From assembly GCA_030614485.1 (NCBI GenBank), contig JAUWTY010000064.1:1-6454 (forward strand): a stretch of 6,454 nt of DNA, given 5' to 3'. Below the pieces are notes generated by a model that worked only from the letters and a program-made list of their open reading frames with translations, had not been told where the DNA came from and did not search any database. A program made the position numbers and the translations under genes. Origin of the DNA: Methanosarcinales archaeon (GTDB lineage: Archaea; Halobacteriota; Methanosarcinia; Methanosarcinales; Methanocomedenaceae). Within the stretch, counting starts at the first letter, position 1. Every line of letters starts with the position of its first letter. Of the stretch, positions 1-5,947 are shown piece after piece.

Positions 1-2
1 CT

Positions 3-926
3 CTATACATATGAATCATTGATAGGTGTTTTCAGGTACTTGCACCTCTGCTGGTCGCACATCATCATCCAGAAAGGTATTTCCTCAAGCACCCAGTCCT
101 TGACCTCGGCTGGCGTCGCGCCGTCCTGAACCATATCAATACCACTGCGGTAAGTCTGGATGATGGTCCGTATCATTTCGGGATTCATGCACCTGCCCAC
201 CACTTTCAGTGCCGAGACCCCTGCATTCATCAACTGTCCCAGACTGCACAGCGAACAGTCAGTACCCGCATCCAGTATGGCATGCAGTCTGCCGTCCTCT
301 GACACCCTGTAATTCGCCCGGCAGGGCAATCCCAGGCTGATGGCCTCGTCGGCATTGTGTATTAAATGACAGGTGCCGTTGATATTGGAACACCCGAACT
401 GGCCGAATACCTCAAGTTCCACACCCAAATCCGATAATTGCCTTATCTCGTCCATGGTTATCTTAAAGGGCAGCACCACCTTAGCCACACCCAGGTCGGC
501 CAGCATCTCGATTTGGCCCCGGTTAAAATTATTAAGCAGCACGCTGGCATGGATAGGTAGCCCCAAATCCATTTCATGCAACAATGACAGGGCTCCGAAC
601 TCGCCCACTATAAGGGCATCCACGCCTGCATCCACTCCACGCATCACATGGTCGACATACATCTTTTCCATGGAATCTGCCATGAACGGTGCATTGACCG
701 TGTAATCCACCAGCACACCTCGTTCATGAGCAAAAGTCACAATATTTGCCAGTTCAGCCTGGTCTTTAACATTACAGCTCCGGCCCCTGCCAGAGAGGTT
801 CAGGTTCACAAGTCCTGGCGTTTCAAGGCCAAGATATATCTCATCAGCACCAGCTTCAATCACATTGACGGCAGTAGCCATGGACTCTGCCGGGGCCATG
901 AGGTTCATTTTTGTTAGGGGTTTCAT
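3..926 (-). CDS. Peptidase U32 family protein, cysteine-rich, probable Fe-S protein
   Basis: The product is 307 residues. It opens like the U32 family (NLMAPAESMATAVNVIEAGA, then DEIYLG, about residues 8-33) and has the U32 core 'EVFGQFGCSNINGTC' (172-186), 'LPCRANY' (200-206) and 'AGVSALKVVGRCMNPE' (235-250), which aligns with the family's AGV-SLKIEGR-PE motif. Despite the name, characterised U32 members such as UbiU/UbiV, RlhA and TrhP act in quinone or RNA hydroxylation, and UbiU/UbiV carry a 4Fe-4S cluster. Visible cysteines are 51, 179, 186, 202, 224, 227, 246, 290 and 295; 179/186/202 plus one later cysteine could hold a cluster. There is no signal peptide or membrane segment, so it is probably cytosolic. 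The ATG at 926 lies 3 nt after the prs stop with no clear Shine-Dalgarno; a second ATG at 908 (residue 7) is a possible start. The stop is TAG at 5-3, so the gene is complete. The family is confident; the substrate is unknown. Confidence 0.88.
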   Translation of the reverse strand: MKPLTKMNLMAPAESMATAVNVIEAGADEIYLGLETPGLVNLNLSGRGRSCNVKDQAELANIVTFAHERGVLVDYTVNAPFMADSMEKMYVDHVMRGVDAGVDALIVGEFGALSLLHEMDLGLPIHASVLLNNFNRGQIEMLADLGVAKVVLPFKITMDEIRQLSDLGVELEVFGQFGCSNINGTCHLIHNADEAISLGLPCRANYRVSEDGRLHAILDAGTDCSLCSLGQLMNAGVSALKVVGRCMNPEMIRTIIQTYRSGIDMVQDGATPAEVKDWVLEEIPFWMMMCDQQRCKYLKTPINDSYV

Positions 927-929
927 GCA

Positions 930-1781
930 TTATAATTCGCTTAAAGTCTTTGCCAGCAGGGGCGCCACACTTACCCTGCTTACGGCCTTTTCAATGGTAT
1001 CGGTGGCAATCAAATCCACAACACCTGAACTGGACAACTTGAGAATTGCACTGCCCGCCAGTACCGGATGGATGCATGCAACATATACATCGGCTGCACC
1101 CTGTTCCCTGAGCATGCGCACAGCCTCTGCCATGGTACCCCCGGTGGACACAATATCATCCATTATCACTACGTCCCTGTCCTTCACATCAAGGTTCTTG
1201 GGAGCGACCTGGACTGTGTCGCCGCTAAGCCGCTTCTTTTCAAGATAATCGTAATCAATTCCCAGCTCTTCTGCCGCAGATGCTGCCAGTCCCTTTGCCC
1301 CTTCATCAGGAGCCAGTACCACAGGATTCCAGAAGTGATCCATGTCCAGTATATACTGCCCTATCAGAGGTGCTGCATTGACATTCACAGTATTACATTG
1401 AAAATGGTCCAGCACCGAAGTTTCGTGTATGTTCACTGTTATTACATTATCAGCTTCAATGGGCCGGGCCATGGCCCTGGCACTGAGCGCCTCGCCCCTC
1501 TTGAATATTTTATCTTGCCTGGCATAGCCCATGTAGGGAATGACCACATGGATACGGTCGGCTGTGTTGCAAGCATCAATAAGCTGAAGAAGTGCTACAT
1601 AATCCGAATCTGTGGCCGTGCTCTGTACAATAACGACTTCAGGGCCGATTTCGTCAATGACACGAATATACATCTCATTGTCAGGGAACGTTTTGAACTC
1701 GCATACCGCAAGTTCACATCCCAGAGCAGACGCTACCCTGCTGGCTAAAAGTTGTGATGATGGCCCTCCAATTACTTTCAA
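930..1781 (-). CDS. prs: Ribose-phosphate pyrophosphokinase (PRPP synthase)
   Basis: The enzyme transfers pyrophosphate from ATP to ribose 5-phosphate to make PRPP, the precursor of purines, pyrimidines, His and Trp; it is cytosolic. Numbered from the longer TTG start at 1796, it shows FPDNE (37-41), 'PYMGYARQDK' (87-96) with the ATP-binding RQD, 'NIHE' (122-125), 'APDEGAKGLA' (162-171), KKR (187-189) and the PRPP-binding loop 'VVIMDDIVSTGGTM' (209-222). At 283-288 residues it has the short archaeal (class III-type) length, against about 315 for bacterial enzymes. Start choice: the frame is open to a TTG at 1796, but a TTG at 1781 gives 'MKVIGGPSSQ', which is where methanogen homologues begin from memory, and it has a GAGGG Shine-Dalgarno 8 nt upstream; the 1796 TTG has none. 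The stop is TAA at 932-930. It is the first gene of a probable two-gene unit with the U32 gene downstream. Confidence 0.95.
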   Translation of the reverse strand: MKVIGGPSSQLLASRVASALGCELAVCEFKTFPDNEMYIRVIDEIGPEVVIVQSTATDSDYVALLQLIDACNTADRIHVVIPYMGYARQDKIFKRGEALSARAMARPIEADNVITVNIHETSVLDHFQCNTVNVNAAPLIGQYILDMDHFWNPVVLAPDEGAKGLAASAAEELGIDYDYLEKKRLSGDTVQVAPKNLDVKDRDVVIMDDIVSTGGTMAEAVRMLREQGAADVYVACIHPVLAGSAILKLSSSGVVDLIATDTIEKAVSRVSVAPLLAKTLSEL

Positions 1782-1789
1782 AATCAAAT

Positions 1790-1794
1790 CCCTC
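1790..1794 (-). promoter_or_regulatory. Shine-Dalgarno of prs (GAGGG)
   Basis: GAGGG on the minus strand lies 8 nt before the TTG at 1781 and only 2 nt before the in-frame TTG at 1787. This spacing decides the start in favour of 1781. Confidence 0.6.
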
Positions 1795-1824
1795 AAATCT
1801 TCATTTTGGACAGGTAGTATACTC

Positions 1825-1838
1825 TAATATAGCATAAA
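1825..1838 (-). promoter_or_regulatory. Candidate TATA box of the prs-U32 unit
   Basis: The minus strand reads TTTATGCTATATTA here. An archaeal TATA box sits about 25 nt before the transcript start, which would put the start near 1803-1808, leaving a short leader that contains the GAGGG site. The perfect 8-bp palindrome AGTATACT (1816-1823) lies between the box and the predicted start. The call rests on position and composition only. Confidence 0.4.
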
Positions 1839-1932
1839 TCATTGTTGTTATTTGCTTATTGGACGTGCCCATAACATCTCAAACAAATAGAGTAGAGTTT
1901 ACCTTTGGATTGTCATAGCAATAAAGTACAAA

Positions 1933-2030
1933 ATGGGGAATAAATTATAGATAAAACCGACCTGTCACCGGAAAAAGAACCTGATTTCCTTATTCCAGGC
2001 ATCAAGAAGAACGTATTCATCCTGGGGCTG
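1933..2030 (+). other. Displaced 5' end of the MFS gene (no standard start in frame)
   Basis: The MFS reading frame is open back to 1944 (TAA at 1941-1943) and encodes a 29-residue N-terminal extension ending 'GIKKNVFILGL', directly continuous with VSLFTDISSE. This is a cytoplasmic leader plus the first half of transmembrane segment 1 as usual for this MFS type. No ATG, GTG or TTG occurs in this frame before the GTG at 2031. An ATG at 1933 opens in another frame (M-G-N-K-L then TAG at 1948). One extra A in the AAA run at 1942-1944 would join it in frame as MGNKIIDKTD and give a normal protein of about 412 residues. Either an indel, or use of a rare ATT/ATA/CTG start, is possible. Confidence 0.6.
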
Positions 2031-3170
2031 GTGAGCCTGTTCACTGATATTTCCAGTGAAATGCTCTACCCTATAATTCCCTTTTTCCTCACGCTCGTAC
2101 TGGGCGCGCCCATGGCGCTGGTCGGGCTTATCGAAGGAATCGCTGAAAGTACTGCCAACATCTTAAAAGTAGCATCAGGCTGGTATTCGGATAAGACCAA
2201 AAAGCGCAAACCATTCGTACTTGCCGGATACAGCATCTCAGCCATCTCAAAACCCCTTATGGCACTGGCATACGGCTGGCCACTGGTCCTGGTCGCCCGG
2301 GTGATGGATAGGACTGGTAAAGGACTGCGCACCTCGGCCCGGGATGCACTTATTGCGGATTCCTCTGATATTGCAAACAGGGGCCGGTCCTTCGGACTTC
2401 ACAGGTCAATGGATACCATTGGTGCTGTTGCAGGCTCACTCATAGCACTCGGGATACTCTACCTTTCAGGCGATAATTACAGGATGGTGTTCCTTGCCGC
2501 CTTCATACCCGGAATGCTCAGCATCCTGCTGGTCACTTTTTTTGTGTCAGAGCGCAGGCGTCCGAAAGCCGAAAAAATATCATTCAAATTGTCCAACTTT
2601 GACCGGGACTTTAAAGTGTTCCTTTTAATAACAGGAATTTTCGCCATTGGCAACTCAAGCAATGTGTTCTTAATCTTGAGGGCTGAAAATCTTGGTTTTT
2701 CTGTGTATATGGTAATATTAAGTTATATCCTGTTCAACATTGTATCTTCCTTGGGCTCATTTCCACTGGGCACACTTTCAGACCGATGGGGGCGCCGGAA
2801 TATACTGGGTGCTGGTTTTGTAGTCTTCGGGATTGTATACTTTGGATTTGCATGGATACAGCAAAGTATCTACATCTGGGCGCTTTTCATAATCTATGGT
2901 CTGTATGAAGCACTTACAAAAGGTATTGGAAAAGCCTATGTCGTGGATTTAGTCCCATCAGATAAAAGAGGTACAGCACTGGGGATATACCATGCTGCCT
3001 CAGGGTTCATGATGCTCTTTGCAAGTATAATTGCAGGACTCTTGTGGGATATCCTTGGCCCTGCAGCCCCTTTTATCTACGGTGGCGGGGTAGCATTCTT
3101 ATCTTCAATGCTCCTTATATTGTTTATGCCACGCCGGGAAAGTAAAGGGCTCAAAGTTCCTTTTTCATGA
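2031..3170 (+). CDS. Major facilitator superfamily transporter
   Basis: This is an integral membrane transporter of the MFS, probably an efflux-type secondary carrier; the substrate cannot be told. The 379 residues from the GTG at 2031 are strongly hydrophobic, with about 11-12 membrane segments. The loop 2-3 signature appears twice, once per half: 'GWYSDKTKKRKP' (50-61) and 'GTLSDRWGRRN' (247-257). The segment 'ARVMDRTGKGLRTSARDALI' (89-108) is typical of a subfamily common in methanogens and bacteria. A basic cytoplasmic loop (174-188, RRRPKAEK) separates the two six-helix halves. The GTG start is only the last standard start codon; it cuts into transmembrane segment 1, and the coding signal clearly continues upstream to 1944. 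The 3' end overlaps the convergent GNAT gene by 20 nt. No clear promoter or Shine-Dalgarno was found. Confidence 0.9.
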   Translation: MSLFTDISSEMLYPIIPFFLTLVLGAPMALVGLIEGIAESTANILKVASGWYSDKTKKRKPFVLAGYSISAISKPLMALAYGWPLVLVARVMDRTGKGLRTSARDALIADSSDIANRGRSFGLHRSMDTIGAVAGSLIALGILYLSGDNYRMVFLAAFIPGMLSILLVTFFVSERRRPKAEKISFKLSNFDRDFKVFLLITGIFAIGNSSNVFLILRAENLGFSVYMVILSYILFNIVSSLGSFPLGTLSDRWGRRNILGAGFVVFGIVYFGFAWIQQSIYIWALFIIYGLYEALTKGIGKAYVVDLVPSDKRGTALGIYHAASGFMMLFASIIAGLLWDILGPAAPFIYGGGVAFLSSMLLILFMPRRESKGLKVPFS

Positions 3171-3585
3171 CCAGCGCATCTTCACCGTCAGTGTAATACC
3201 CCCGTTCCACCCATGCCGGCACAAAACCCCGTCTCAAGTAAAAATGCTGGGCAGGTATGTTATTCATCCTGACCTCCAGACTTGCCACACTTACCCCTTT
3301 TTCATTCAACACGTCACATATCTTGTTGATCAATTGGGTGCCAACACCCCTACCCCGATAAGCTTCTTTCACTGCCAGTGTAAAAATCCTGCCTTTACCC
3401 GGAACTGAAATATAACCCACAGTATACCCGATCACTTCTCCAGCATCTACTGCTACATAAAAACCGCTTGAGACTTTTTCATACATTTCCATGTATATGT
3501 AAGGGTCATGTTCATGGAATATCCGGCTTTCCAGTTCAATAACACTGTTGAAATCTTTTGGTTGGAACAGACGGAAAAAAAACAA
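3151..3585 (-). CDS. GNAT family N-acetyltransferase, RimI-like
   Basis: It uses acetyl-CoA to acetylate an amine, in this branch usually a protein N-terminus. From the TTG at 3585 the product is 144 residues, the usual RimI/archaeal N-acetyltransferase length. It shows the N-terminal 'RLFQPKDFNSVIELE', the acetyl-CoA pyrophosphate loop 'YRGRGVGTQLI', then 'LEVRMNN', 'FYLRRGF', 'RGYY' and 'EDALVM', in the order seen in RimI (LEVR-N-A-FY-GF-YY-DA-M). The frame is open to TTG 3603 and also has a GTG at 3594, but AGGTG at 3596-3592 is a good Shine-Dalgarno 6 nt before TTG 3585, so that start is preferred. The stop is TGA at 3153-3151, inside the end of the MFS gene. It follows the unknown 381-residue gene by only 23 nt and may be co-transcribed with it. 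The exact acceptor is not known. Confidence 0.88.
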   Translation of the reverse strand: MFFFRLFQPKDFNSVIELESRIFHEHDPYIYMEMYEKVSSGFYVAVDAGEVIGYTVGYISVPGKGRIFTLAVKEAYRGRGVGTQLINKICDVLNEKGVSVASLEVRMNNIPAQHFYLRRGFVPAWVERGYYTDGEDALVMKKEL

Positions 3586-3588
3586 AAA
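3575..3588 (-). terminator. Oligo-T tract, possible archaeal terminator or attenuator
   Basis: The minus strand reads T5-G-T8 here, 21-34 nt after the TAG of the unknown gene. Archaeal RNA polymerase can terminate at such T-runs without a hairpin. The tract also spans the first codons of the GNAT (TTG TTT TTT TTC), so it may lower readthrough into the GNAT rather than end the unit. It could equally be plain coding sequence. Confidence 0.3.
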
Positions 3589-3591
3589 GGA

Positions 3592-3596
3592 CACCT
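3592..3596 (-). promoter_or_regulatory. Shine-Dalgarno of the GNAT gene (AGGTG)
   Basis: AGGTG on the minus strand matches the archaeal anti-SD core and lies 6 nt before the TTG at 3585. It overlaps the alternative GTG start at 3594, which argues against that start. Confidence 0.6.
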
Positions 3597-3608
3597 GATA
3601 CAATAATA

Positions 3609-4754
3609 CTATATGTTCAGTAGACCCTTAAGTTCCAACCCATCTCCACCAAGGGCTGAAAGGCGATTTGACATCTCGTCCACACTGATAAAAATTTCGT
3701 TTCTGATTCCACCTTCAATGATCTCTTTTATAACAATTTCTTTTTTAGTTATACCATGAGCAAAAATATCATTGATGATCTCTCCGTACTGGGAGGCAAT
3801 TATCTTAACACACTCGAATAACTCATTACTTTCAATAGCATCATTATCATCGAGTTCAATTTTGACAAGAGTCCTGGAAACGATATTAGCCTCATCTCCA
3901 ACATAGTCCACTACCTTTTGCCTGAGTTCATCAAGTTTATAGAGATCCAACTGTGCTACTAACTCTTCACTTTTCGTTATATCGATGGCCCCTTCTTCCA
4001 CATACGTCAGGCTGGCATTTTCAATCTCTCCGGGAACCAAAAGTTTAACCTTTTTGGTACCCTTTTTATTCTCCAGGTCCAACTGAAAATCCTCATCAAT
4101 GTATACTCTTTTTATGAAATAATCTGAAACATCCAGCTGTTTGATCCTGTCCTCTTTATGGATTAGACCTCCTCTTGACAAAATAGGAATGGATATCTCA
4201 TTCATGAACTTTTTTACCTGCAATGGAAAATCAGCATATGTTGTCTCGTATGTAAATGAAAGCCCGCTCAGTTTCATGGTAATTTTGCCCATCAACTTTT
4301 CTGTAGTGCTGGTAATGTGTTTGACCATTTTTGTATTATATACTCCAGACCATAGGAAAGGTTCAAGATAATTGCGCATCTGGCTTGACATCCGGGCTAC
4401 TTCATTTTTTGAGTTGCGAGTAAGATCATCCAGGGCGATTTTGAACTGTTCTTTTTGTTTTTCCACACACTCTATCCCGGATTCCTTCAATTTATCCTTG
4501 CATTTTGCAGTTGGTTCTATGTCATACTGGGTAGTAAGTTGGTCAAGAGAAGTATTCAGCCCTGATAAAAAAGAATTCAGCATTGTAATTTCCTTTTCGA
4601 ATTTTTCTTCTTCCTCTTGAATCTGGTTTTTTAATTCCATTATTCTGTTTTCAATCGGAAGTGTTTGTTCGACAATCGATAGGAAATTATTTAGGTCTGC
4701 TATAAAATTTATCTGGTAAGGCATTTCAGTGGAATCTTGAAATACAAATGTCAT
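3609..4754 (-). CDS. Unrecognised 381-residue protein with N-terminal coiled coil
   Basis: I do not recognise the family. From the ATG at 4754 the product is 381 residues, acidic and Lys/Glu-rich, with no signal peptide or membrane segment, so probably cytosolic. Residues 34-75 (ENRIMELKNQIQEEEEKFEK onward) form a likely coiled coil; 84-128 is a second charged helical stretch with two cysteines (85, 96). The middle (about 130-260) looks mixed alpha/beta, with 'LWSGVYNTKMVKHIT' and 'LSFTYETTYADFPLQVKKF'. The C-terminal part (262-381) is helical and ends GGDGLELKGLLNI. No nucleotide-binding P-loop, metal triad or zinc knuckle is visible. The frame is open to a TTG at 4796, but the ATG has GGGAG 8 nt upstream. 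The stop is TAG at 3611-3609. It is visibly more A+T-rich than prs. A structural or scaffold role is possible but unsupported. Confidence 0.8.
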   Translation of the reverse strand: MTFVFQDSTEMPYQINFIADLNNFLSIVEQTLPIENRIMELKNQIQEEEEKFEKEITMLNSFLSGLNTSLDQLTTQYDIEPTAKCKDKLKESGIECVEKQKEQFKIALDDLTRNSKNEVARMSSQMRNYLEPFLWSGVYNTKMVKHITSTTEKLMGKITMKLSGLSFTYETTYADFPLQVKKFMNEISIPILSRGGLIHKEDRIKQLDVSDYFIKRVYIDEDFQLDLENKKGTKKVKLLVPGEIENASLTYVEEGAIDITKSEELVAQLDLYKLDELRQKVVDYVGDEANIVSRTLVKIELDDNDAIESNELFECVKIIASQYGEIINDIFAHGITKKEIVIKEIIEGGIRNEIFISVDEMSNRLSALGGDGLELKGLLNI

Positions 4755-4762
4755 CGGAACTT

Positions 4763-4767
4763 CTCCC
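4763..4767 (-). promoter_or_regulatory. Shine-Dalgarno of the unknown gene (GGGAG)
   Basis: GGGAG on the minus strand lies 8 nt before the ATG at 4754. The longer TTG start at 4796 has only a weak AGGT upstream, so the shorter protein is preferred. Confidence 0.6.
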
Positions 4768-4778
4768 TTAAATTTAAG
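4767..4778 (-). repeat. 12-bp perfect palindrome CTTAAATTTAAG
   Basis: A perfect 12-bp palindrome touches the Shine-Dalgarno of the unknown gene. It could be an operator in the leader or a chance AT-rich palindrome; no second copy was seen in the window. Confidence 0.35.
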
Positions 4779-4851
4779 TGCATTTAATTGTTTCAAAAAG
4801 TACCTTATGCTTAATTATTGTTGTCCCTGCACTTCAAGACATTTATTATAG

Positions 4852-4861
4852 GTATATATAC
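4852..4861 (+). promoter_or_regulatory. TATA box of the nucleotidyltransferase gene, possibly bidirectional
   Basis: GTATATATAC is the strongest TATA-like box in the window. For the plus strand it predicts a transcript start near 4882-4888 and a leader of about 35 nt before the ATG at 4920. Being a perfect palindrome, it could also serve the divergent unknown gene, with a leader of roughly 75 nt. A nearby ATTTATTATA (4841-4850) adds a second AT-rich option. Confidence 0.55.
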
Positions 4862-4909
4862 ATTAAGTTTAATTTCAGTTCAAATATTGAATATATCATT
4901 CTTTACAAA

Positions 4910-4913
4910 AGGT
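4910..4913 (+). promoter_or_regulatory. Shine-Dalgarno of the nucleotidyltransferase (AGGT)
   Basis: AGGT lies 6 nt before the ATG at 4920. It supports that start over the upstream in-frame ATG at 4818. Confidence 0.5.
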
Positions 4914-4919
4914 ATTCCC

Positions 4920-5930
4920 ATGAAAGTAATAATACCCGCAGCCGGCACCGGCACAAGATTGTTCCCCCATACCCACACCAAACCAAAATCAATGGTGTAT
5001 ATTGCAGGTAAACCCATTATGGGGCATATACTTGACAGGATGATAGACCTTGAACCTGAAGAGGTTATATTGATAGTAGGGTACCGGAAGGAATTGTTGA
5101 TACCCTACGTGGATGAGCATTACGGTCATGTGTTCAATATACGATATGTTGACCAGGATGAAAGACTTGGCCTCGGACATTCTATATACTTGACTAAAGA
5201 TGCTGTAGGCAATTCTGGCATTATGATTGCTCTGGGGGATATGATATTCAAATCCGGCTACCTGGATTTCTATGAGCAGCATAAGAATAACGGCCAGTGT
5301 TCGGGTTCCATTGGTGTGAGAGAGGTGGACGAGCCGCAAAAATACGGTATTGTTGAACTGGAACCTGAATCTTCATGTATAAAACAATTGGAGGAAAAAC
5401 CCGCAAATCCAGTTTCGAATCTGGGTATTGCTGGTGTGTATTTTATCCAGGATACACCACTGTTGTTCCATGTGCTGGACTGGATGCTTGAGAATAATAT
5501 CAAGACGCGGGGAGAGTACCAGTTGACTGATGCGATGCAGGAGATGATAAAGCGCAGTAGTAGATTCAAGACCTTTACTGTTTCCAGCTGGTATGACTGC
5601 GGGCATGCTGAGTCCCTGCTTGAAACGAACAGAGTGCTGTTGGATGAGAAGGAATATTCGAACGGGGAATATGAGATTGTGGATTCGGTGATAATTCACC
5701 CGGTGGCTATCGGGGATAATGTCAGGGTGGTCAATTCGGTTGTTGGGCCATATGCTTCCGTTGCAAGTGATACGTTTATTGAGAATTCAATTATTTCCAA
5801 TAGTGTGATAGGAGAGAGAACCCACATATCAAAGGTAAATCTGCAGTCGTCTATTATTGGTGATGATGCAAATCTTGTGGGTAAACATAATTCATTAAAT
5901 ATTGGGGATTCGTCCTCAATTGAGTTTTAG
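4920..5930 (+). CDS. Sugar-1-phosphate nucleotidyltransferase with C-terminal beta-helix
   Basis: It transfers a nucleotidyl group to a sugar 1-phosphate (glucose-1-phosphate thymidylyl-/uridylyltransferase type) to make activated sugars for glycan or surface polymers; cytosolic. The 336 residues begin MKVIIPAAGTGTRLFP, with the GxGTR nucleotide loop (9-13), 'HTKPKSM' (19-25), 'AGKPIMGHIL' (29-38), metal-binding D107 in 'ALGDMIF', EKP (159-161), 'GIAGVYFI' (169-176) and 'WYDCGHAESL' (224-233) with the second metal Asp (226). Residues about 253-332 carry isoleucine/valine-spaced hexapeptide repeats (VVGPYAS, SVIGERTHI, SIIGDDANL), a short left-handed beta-helix. It is shorter than the roughly 400-residue archaeal bifunctional GlmU-like enzymes, so acetyltransferase activity is doubtful. 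The start is ATG 4920 with AGGT 6 nt upstream. The stop is TAG. The exact sugar and nucleotide are not decidable. Confidence 0.9.
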   Translation: MKVIIPAAGTGTRLFPHTHTKPKSMVYIAGKPIMGHILDRMIDLEPEEVILIVGYRKELLIPYVDEHYGHVFNIRYVDQDERLGLGHSIYLTKDAVGNSGIMIALGDMIFKSGYLDFYEQHKNNGQCSGSIGVREVDEPQKYGIVELEPESSCIKQLEEKPANPVSNLGIAGVYFIQDTPLLFHVLDWMLENNIKTRGEYQLTDAMQEMIKRSSRFKTFTVSSWYDCGHAESLLETNRVLLDEKEYSNGEYEIVDSVIIHPVAIGDNVRVVNSVVGPYASVASDTFIENSIISNSVIGERTHISKVNLQSSIIGDDANLVGKHNSLNIGDSSSIEF

Positions 5931-5947
5931 GATATTAACGATTGAGA

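Noticed and set aside
1068..1748. 226-codon open frame on the plus strand antisense to prs
   Set aside because: It mirrors the prs coding sequence, has an implausible Cys/His/Ile-rich composition and no family resemblance.
1802..1804. ATG on the minus strand upstream of prs as its start
   Set aside because: It is out of frame and meets TGA after three codons.
1933..1950. TAG at 1948 read as pyrrolysine to rescue the ATG at 1933
   Set aside because: Reading through stays in a frame that does not encode the MFS protein and gives no recognisable product.
4818..4919. 34-residue hydrophobic extension of the nucleotidyltransferase from an upstream in-frame ATG, resembling a membrane anchor
   Set aside because: The family begins at MKVIIPAAGTGTR, the ATG at 4920 has an AGGT site 6 nt upstream, and the extension overlaps the TATA box region.
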